A DNA stretch of 64,000 nucleotides from NCBI GenBank assembly GCA_963709355.1, contig CAVPVY010000005.1, positions 2,790,001 through 2,854,000 on the forward strand. The letters are read 5' to 3'. The stretch is from PLOWO2-12-38-17 sp963709355 (GTDB taxonomy: Bacteria; Planctomycetota; Brocadiia; Brocadiales; Brocadiaceae). The translations under genes and the position numbers were made by a program. This document shows, in pieces, positions 59,486 to 64,000 of the stretch (its first letter is position 1; each line of letters begins with the position of its first letter). The notes under the pieces were generated by a model. It had not been told where the DNA came from. It saw nothing but the letters and a program-made list of their open reading frames with translations, and ran no database searches.

Positions 59486-61222
59486 TTAATATTTATTATT
59501 AAATTTTATATCTTTGACCTCCAGTTCCAGATTTTCACTATCCATCCAATTATTTATTTTTAAAGCAAAGACGATTGAACATATATTCCCGTTTTGTTTA
59601 AGTTTATCAACCAAATCACCCATCCCAAAGGCTACAGTCCTGATGGAAGTATCGCCCTGTTTAACATAAAAACTAAGGTGTTTTCCGGTTGAGCCAATAC
59701 GACGGGGCTGGCCTACAACTCTTAAATTTGTAGCGGCAAATAAAGGAACGGGGTTGCCCTCGCCATATGGTGAAAGACGCGCCAATTCTGATACTAATGC
59801 CTTTGACAGCATGGACAGTGTTACTTCTGCATCAATATTCAGGACAGGTAGTAAATCTGTCCTATTCAGTTTTTGAGACGTAGCGCTATTAAACATATCG
59901 CGAAATTCATTGATATTTTCAGGAAGTATTTTTAACCCGGCAGCTTGTGCATGACCGCCTACTGAAAGTAATTTCTCTTTACAGCATTCTAACACATCCA
60001 GTATGTGAAACGCTGGAATGGAGCGTGCTGATCCGTGTCCCAGATCATCCGCTATGGCAATCATCACAGCGGGGCGGTTAAATTCTTCCACAATTTTTGA
60101 TGCAATAATTCCAATAACTCCAGGGTGCCACTTCTTATCAGCCAGGACGATAGAGTGGGTCTCATTCATATTTACCTCTTTTTCAATTTTTTCCATGGCT
60201 GATTCCATGATTTCTATTTGAATATCTTGTCGCCTTTTATTTTCCTGTTCAAGAAAACCTGCAATTTCCATTGCCCTTTCTCTGCATGCTGTAGTCAGCA
60301 TTTCTACTACAATCCTGGCATTGCTCACCCTGCCTGGTGCATTAATCCTTGGTCCCAGACGATACCCTATATGAAAGGTCTCTAGCGTAGTGTTGGAAAG
60401 TCCTGCCACATCAAGAAGAGCACGAATGCCAGGAATTTCAGAGTGCTGTAAGGCGCTGAGTCCGTATTTTGTTAGAATACGATTTTCACTTAAAAGTGGT
60501 ACAACATCGGCAATAGTTCCAAGCGCTACAAGCCCAACAGCATTTAATAAGAAATCTTTAAATTCCAATGACACCTTCTTCTGAGGAGAAGATTGCTGTC
60601 CAATTGCCCATGCAAGTTTAAATGCAATACCCACTCCTGAGAGGCCGCTAAAGATATATTGTGACGAACTTAACTTTGGATTTACTATTGCAAATGCGTC
60701 GGGTATTTCGCATCCAGGTTGATGATGGTCTGTAATAATCAGGTCAATGTCGCACTCCCGCGCAATATGAGCCTCTCGACAGGCATTTATGCCGCAATCC
60801 ACTGTTAATATAACATCCGCCCCGCCTTCTTTAAGTTTCTTTATGGCGTCTGAATTTAAACCGTAACCCTCCTCCAATCTCTCAGGTATGTAATAATCTA
60901 CATGCGCACCCAGCAACCTCAGGCATCTGTACATAAGTGCTGTGGCTGATAACCCATCAACGTCATAATCGCCGTAAATAACTATTTTTTCCTTTTTTAG
61001 TATAGCATCGTTTATTCTGACAGATGCCTTTTCAATACCCGGCAAAAGCGAGGGGTCTCCTAATGATGAGATTTGAGGTTGAAGGAAGTTTCTGGCAGTT
61101 GGAATATCCGTTATCCCACGATTAATGAGAACTTGGGCAAGCAGATGCGATATTTTAAGTTTATTAGCAATCTCAGCCTGTAAAGTCTTGTTCGGAGGAT
61201 GGAATATCCACCTTTTATCCAT
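59486..61222 (-). CDS. recJ: Single-stranded-DNA-specific exonuclease RecJ
   Basis: 578 residues. DHH phosphoesterase motifs: VIYGDYDVDGLSATALM, ILTVDCGINA, LIITDHHQPG and SGVGIAFKLAWAIG; DHHA1 domain with SVGGHAQAAGLKI; C-terminal OB fold. 5'-3' exonuclease of recombination and repair. Start MDKRWIFHPPNKTLQ is ordinary for the family. Confidence 0.95.
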   Translation of the reverse strand: MDKRWIFHPPNKTLQAEIANKLKISHLLAQVLINRGITDIPTARNFLQPQISSLGDPSLLPGIEKASVRINDAILKKEKIVIYGDYDVDGLSATALMYRCLRLLGAHVDYYIPERLEEGYGLNSDAIKKLKEGGADVILTVDCGINACREAHIARECDIDLIITDHHQPGCEIPDAFAIVNPKLSSSQYIFSGLSGVGIAFKLAWAIGQQSSPQKKVSLEFKDFLLNAVGLVALGTIADVVPLLSENRILTKYGLSALQHSEIPGIRALLDVAGLSNTTLETFHIGYRLGPRINAPGRVSNARIVVEMLTTACRERAMEIAGFLEQENKRRQDIQIEIMESAMEKIEKEVNMNETHSIVLADKKWHPGVIGIIASKIVEEFNRPAVMIAIADDLGHGSARSIPAFHILDVLECCKEKLLSVGGHAQAAGLKILPENINEFRDMFNSATSQKLNRTDLLPVLNIDAEVTLSMLSKALVSELARLSPYGEGNPVPLFAATNLRVVGQPRRIGSTGKHLSFYVKQGDTSIRTVAFGMGDLVDKLKQNGNICSIVFALKINNWMDSENLELEVKDIKFNNKY

Positions 61223-61558
61223 TAGAATATTATTCGTGGTTGTGAGTTATAAGCTAACTCGGATTATTGCAAAATACTATTTTTTTACATTCTACTTGTA
61301 TTTTTAAGTCTTTCAAGTAAATTTATTTTTTTATAATTTTGTAATCTGGAGTTGTGAAAGACGGGATAAAAACGAGTCCACTATGAAACGTTGTGATTGA
61401 ATACTATGGAGTTTTAACCTGTTATTATAAATGAAGTCTTTACCCTGCGTATATTAGCATAATGGAGATATTATATATGCTAGTAAATGTATGAGGTTTA
61501 TAAGGTTTGTTGAAGATTCCATCAGGGGGAACAGGATGTAATATTTTTAAGTATTTAT
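61223..61558. other. Non-coding 336 bp between recJ and the UPF0104 gene
   Basis: AT-rich, no ORF, no clear promoter, repeat or RNA structure seen on either strand. Confidence 0.4.
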
Positions 61559-62680
61559 TCATTTACACGGCGTGTCTTTTGTTATTCTTTCCATTTCTTC
61601 CAGCGTTCCTTCGGCAATCTCTTTCTCCAGCTTTACTACTTCACGGAAGGCGATTCCCTCATGCCATAGAAATATAAAACCCATGATTGTTGAAGGTATA
61701 ATACTGATTGCCCACAGAACAATTGCATAACTTTGTGCTGCTGTGGTTTGTACACCAAATATGTCTAATGACTTTAAAACTGCGATATGGAAGACGCCAA
61801 TATATCCAGGTGCCTGTGGCATTGCCACGGCTAGCGCAAGGCAGATAGCAACCAGACATGCGCCTACAAAAGGGAGTTGTAGATGAAATGAAAATCCAAG
61901 CAGATATATTACCGCGCCTCCAATAATCCATATTATGATAGAAAGCGTCAGCATGTAAACAGTCTGCATTTTATTTTCCAGTATGCCCAAACCGTGAACA
62001 AACGATTCGTAAAACCCTAAAATCTTATCTTTTAATTTGTGAGGCAAGAAGAAACAAATGCTGGAAAGTACCTTTTTGAAGAAAACGGGTTTTATAATAA
62101 TCAGGAACATGGAAACTATGGTAAATACACCTACGCCGCCAAATACCTCCGTCCACTTTTTCAATGAAGGGATAATTGATTCCTTGAACGTCGTAACCTC
62201 ACCTGCAGAGACCTGAACAGAAAGGTCGTGATGATATGCAGTTGGGTGCGGTAATAGAGCAATAACCACGACTGTAAATATAATCAATCCCAGCATATCA
62301 AAGATTCGTTCAACTATTACTGTAGCAATGGAAGTTGAGAATTTGACATTTTCTTTTTTGTACAGGATAAATGGTCTGAGCACCTCTCCAACGCGTGCAG
62401 GAAGGACGTGGTTTGCCATAAAACCAATGGATGTGATGGATATAAGATTTAATACAGGAATCTTTTTTATATGTGACAGGAATCCCTGCCAGCGAAGCGC
62501 CCTTATGGCATATATAGAAAGGGCAAGGATAACTGATGGTATAACAAACCAGTAATTGGCGTCTTTCATGGCGTTTTTAAGTAACGACCACTCAATTTTC
62601 CTGGCAAATAGCCATGAGCAGAAAACACTGATAGCAATGCTTACAATAAACAAGATGTTTTTTTTGTTAAATTTCATCAC
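61559..62680 (-). CDS. Lysylphosphatidylglycerol-synthase-type transmembrane protein (UPF0104/AglD-like)
   Basis: 373 residues with about eight membrane helices. Family marks: LRALRWQGFL, FMANHVLPARVGEVLRPFILYKK, TVIVERIFDMLGLIIF and AMPQAPGYIGVFH. The family flips or handles lipids and lacks the soluble synthase domain of MprF. Envelope role inferred. The IS1595 element starts 54 bp upstream. Confidence 0.88.
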   Translation of the reverse strand: MMKFNKKNILFIVSIAISVFCSWLFARKIEWSLLKNAMKDANYWFVIPSVILALSIYAIRALRWQGFLSHIKKIPVLNLISITSIGFMANHVLPARVGEVLRPFILYKKENVKFSTSIATVIVERIFDMLGLIIFTVVVIALLPHPTAYHHDLSVQVSAGEVTTFKESIIPSLKKWTEVFGGVGVFTIVSMFLIIIKPVFFKKVLSSICFFLPHKLKDKILGFYESFVHGLGILENKMQTVYMLTLSIIIWIIGGAVIYLLGFSFHLQLPFVGACLVAICLALAVAMPQAPGYIGVFHIAVLKSLDIFGVQTTAAQSYAIVLWAISIIPSTIMGFIFLWHEGIAFREVVKLEKEIAEGTLEEMERITKDTPCK

Positions 62681-62734
62681 AGCCTTTCGTAATTATTGTT
62701 TTTTCACAATGATATAAAGACTAGTAATTCTAAA

Positions 62735-63471
62735 GGGTCTTGACTAGAACAGGGGGTATTGTCTAATCAGTTTTAACAGTATAGCATAAATATTTTCATT
62801 ACGATGATTAAATCTAAGTTCACATTCTTTAAGGTGCAGATAAAAAGTATTTTGAGGCAAACCATGAAACTTCTGAAGTCGTCTTTTAGAATAAGACCAG
62901 AAGGACTCTATGCCGTTTATATGACTCTTATCATTAGCAAACTCATCGTCACCGTGCTTAACACCCTGTAGTGCTTCTCATAGCCGATATCTACCAGTCC
63001 GCTATAGCCTCTCCATTGGTCAGAATAAATAATACTTTCAGGAGATACTTTGCCACGAATAATGGCCTGCAGCGTGGCTTTAGCGCAGTTTGGCACAATC
63101 TCTGTATAGACTTTGCCGCCTCTTTGCAGAATACCAAAAACAGGTGTTTTACCATAAGCGCCTCTGCCTCTTTTGTCTTTTTGTCTGCGTGCACCAAAAT
63201 AGGATTCATCAACTTCTATCTCTCCTCTGAATGGAGAGTCTTGTTCACAAAATTCAGCTATGCTTGTTCTTATCATACGGAGGTATCTATTAACAGTGTT
63301 ACGATTTAAATTGCATAAAACAGCGATTTGTTGTGCGTCTAAATCAAGGGCAAAATGCTTTAATAATTGCCTTATTTTTGACTCAGAAATTATTGAACGC
63401 TTTGCATGCTTTTTTTCATTGTCCTGACTGTTTTTAAAGCATATTGCTGTGCCATGTTCTAGTCAAGACCC
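62735..63471 (-). mobile_element. IS1595-family insertion sequence, 737 bp, broken
   Basis: Terminal inverted repeats: GGGTCTTGACTAGAACA at 62735-62751 and its exact complement at 63455-63471 (19 bases if flanking AA/TT is counted). No 8-bp target duplication is visible (ATTCTAAA left, TTATATTT right), so it may be old or the ends recombined. It holds a single transposase gene in pieces. It sits between uvrA and the UPF0104 gene. Confidence 0.85.
62744..63455 (-). pseudogene. IS1595-type transposase, frame-disrupted
   Basis: The main frame holds RSIISESKIRQLLKHFAL (HTH), EIEVDESYFGARRQKDKRG and IYSDQWRGYSGL, the ISXO2-like DDE core. Two breaks: (1) the only good ATG (63455) is in another frame, and the shift to the core needs a -1 slip at AAAAAAAG (63416-63409), an A_AAA_AAG-type slippery site. 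(2) Near 62961-62964 two extra bases (GT on the coding strand) end the protein early at 62917. Correcting them gives HYRVKHGDDEFANDKSHI, then NGIESFWSYSKRRLQKFHG to TAG 62744, with the catalytic ES(F)W glutamate. The second break makes this copy inactive. Confidence 0.8.
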
Positions 63472-63483
63472 TTATATTTTTTA

Positions 63484-64000
63484 TTAAAGGTAGGTTTTCA
63501 GGTGTCTGCCTGTGTAACTTTCTTTTAATCTTGCGATTTCTTCCGGGGTGCCGCATCCAACAACGTAACCCCCCCCATCACCGCCTTCAGGTCCAAGGTC
63601 AATAATATAATCGGCAGACTTGATAATGTCCAGATTGTGTTCAACTACAATCAGGGAGTGTCCAGCCTCAATTAATCCCTGAAAGCAGTTGAGTAATTTT
63701 TGAATATCGTCCATGTGTAACCCGACGGTGGGTTCATCAAAAATAAAAAGCATCTTGTCGGTGCTTTCCTGAGCCATGTAAGTAGCAATCTTGAGCCGTT
63801 GTGCCTCGCCGCCTGATAGTGTAGTGGCAGGCTGTCCCAATCTTAAATACCCTAACCCTGTATCCCTTAGAAATTTCAATCCTCTGGTAATCCTTGACGA
63901 ATTATTGAAAAAGGTGAAGGCATCATCTACGGTCATTTCTAATATCTCATGGATATTTTTACCTTTGTACTTTACATCCAGTACTTTTTTATTGAATCGT
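63484..64000 (-). CDS. uvrA: Excinuclease ABC subunit A, C-terminal end; 5' part outside window
   Basis: Open from the right edge to stop at 63484, at least 172 residues. Second ABC ATPase: signature TTLSGGEAQRLKIA, Walker B MLFIFDEPTVGLHMDD, switch His in VVEHNLDII and the C-terminal DLGPEGGDGGGYVVGCGTPEEIA. Nucleotide-excision-repair damage sensor. An internal ATG at 63936 is not the real start since the frame continues upstream (VLDVKYKGKNIHEILEMTVDDA). Confidence 0.95.
   Translation of the reverse strand, partial: RFNKKVLDVKYKGKNIHEILEMTVDDAFTFFNNSSRITRGLKFLRDTGLGYLRLGQPATTLSGGEAQRLKIATYMAQESTDKMLFIFDEPTVGLHMDDIQKLLNCFQGLIEAGHSLIVVEHNLDIIKSADYIIDLGPEGGDGGGYVVGCGTPEEIARLKESYTGRHLKTYL

Noticed and set aside
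62917..63276. Short 119-residue transposase as a complete gene
   Set aside because: It is the middle of a longer IS1595 gene with breaks at both ends; the DDE glutamate lies in another frame.

Overview
The window is about 64 kb of AT-rich bacterial chromosome (around 38-40 % GC by eye) from a Gram-negative-type organism. LptD, heptose synthesis, an outer-membrane phosphate porin, Lgt and several lipoproteins imply an outer membrane. Strict-anaerobe style enzymes (2-oxoacid:ferredoxin oxidoreductase, 2-hydroxyacyl-CoA dehydratase with its activator, a B12-radical SAM protein), SpoIVB-type S55 peptidase, four-helix-bundle genes and IS1595 fit an anammox planctomycete (Brocadia, Kuenenia or Jettenia type). 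That placement is an inference; no rRNA or hydrazine gene is present to fix it.

Layout. 1-1446: partial metallo-beta-lactamase sulfur dioxygenase-like gene and a secreted cysteine-rich gene broken by a stop. 1447-7166: hybrid histidine kinase, a receiver-XRE regulator, then hldE-gmhA-gmhB for ADP-heptose. 7657-10552: B12-radical SAM protein and a polyprenyl-phosphate sugar transferase. 10564-21159: complete type I-C CRISPR-Cas locus, with 18 repeats, a leader, and cas3-cas5-cas8c-cas7-cas4-cas1-cas2 read on the minus strand. Two unrelated four-helix-bundle genes interrupt the cas operon. 21196-26300: scrap-yard of gene remnants (cas3 start, partial dapF, HepT-like, glycosidase-like, Phd antitoxin) around an intact HEPN-MNT pair, intact dapF and an orphan SagB-type oxidoreductase. 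26308-38776: housekeeping and envelope genes (lipoproteins, rpiB, TsaC/Sua5, S55 peptidase with a 7-bladed propeller partner, tRNA-Pro, LPS-kinase-like protein, ADP-forming acyl-CoA synthetase beta, hflX, lgt, panD). 38856-41837: cytochrome c and a phosphate-uptake pair (OprO/P-like porin, PstS) with a candidate Pho box. 41938-54537: long minus-strand run aminotransferase-lptD-coaD-ymdB-xseA-xseB-dxs-nadK-ferredoxin-korA-korB-korC. 55079-58333: 2-hydroxyacyl-CoA dehydratase component and an activase-dehydratase fusion. 58408-64000: small haem-copper-like membrane protein, HExxH protein, recJ, UPF0104 membrane protein, a broken IS1595 copy and the 3' end of uvrA.

How it works together. The heptose genes, the sugar transferase, LptD and the LPS-kinase-like protein point to an LPS-like surface. 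The accessory interest is concentrated between 10.5 and 26.3 kb. There the CRISPR locus carries palindromic or minisatellite DNA and passenger genes within its operon, and lies next to a graveyard of defence-type and toxin-antitoxin fragments.
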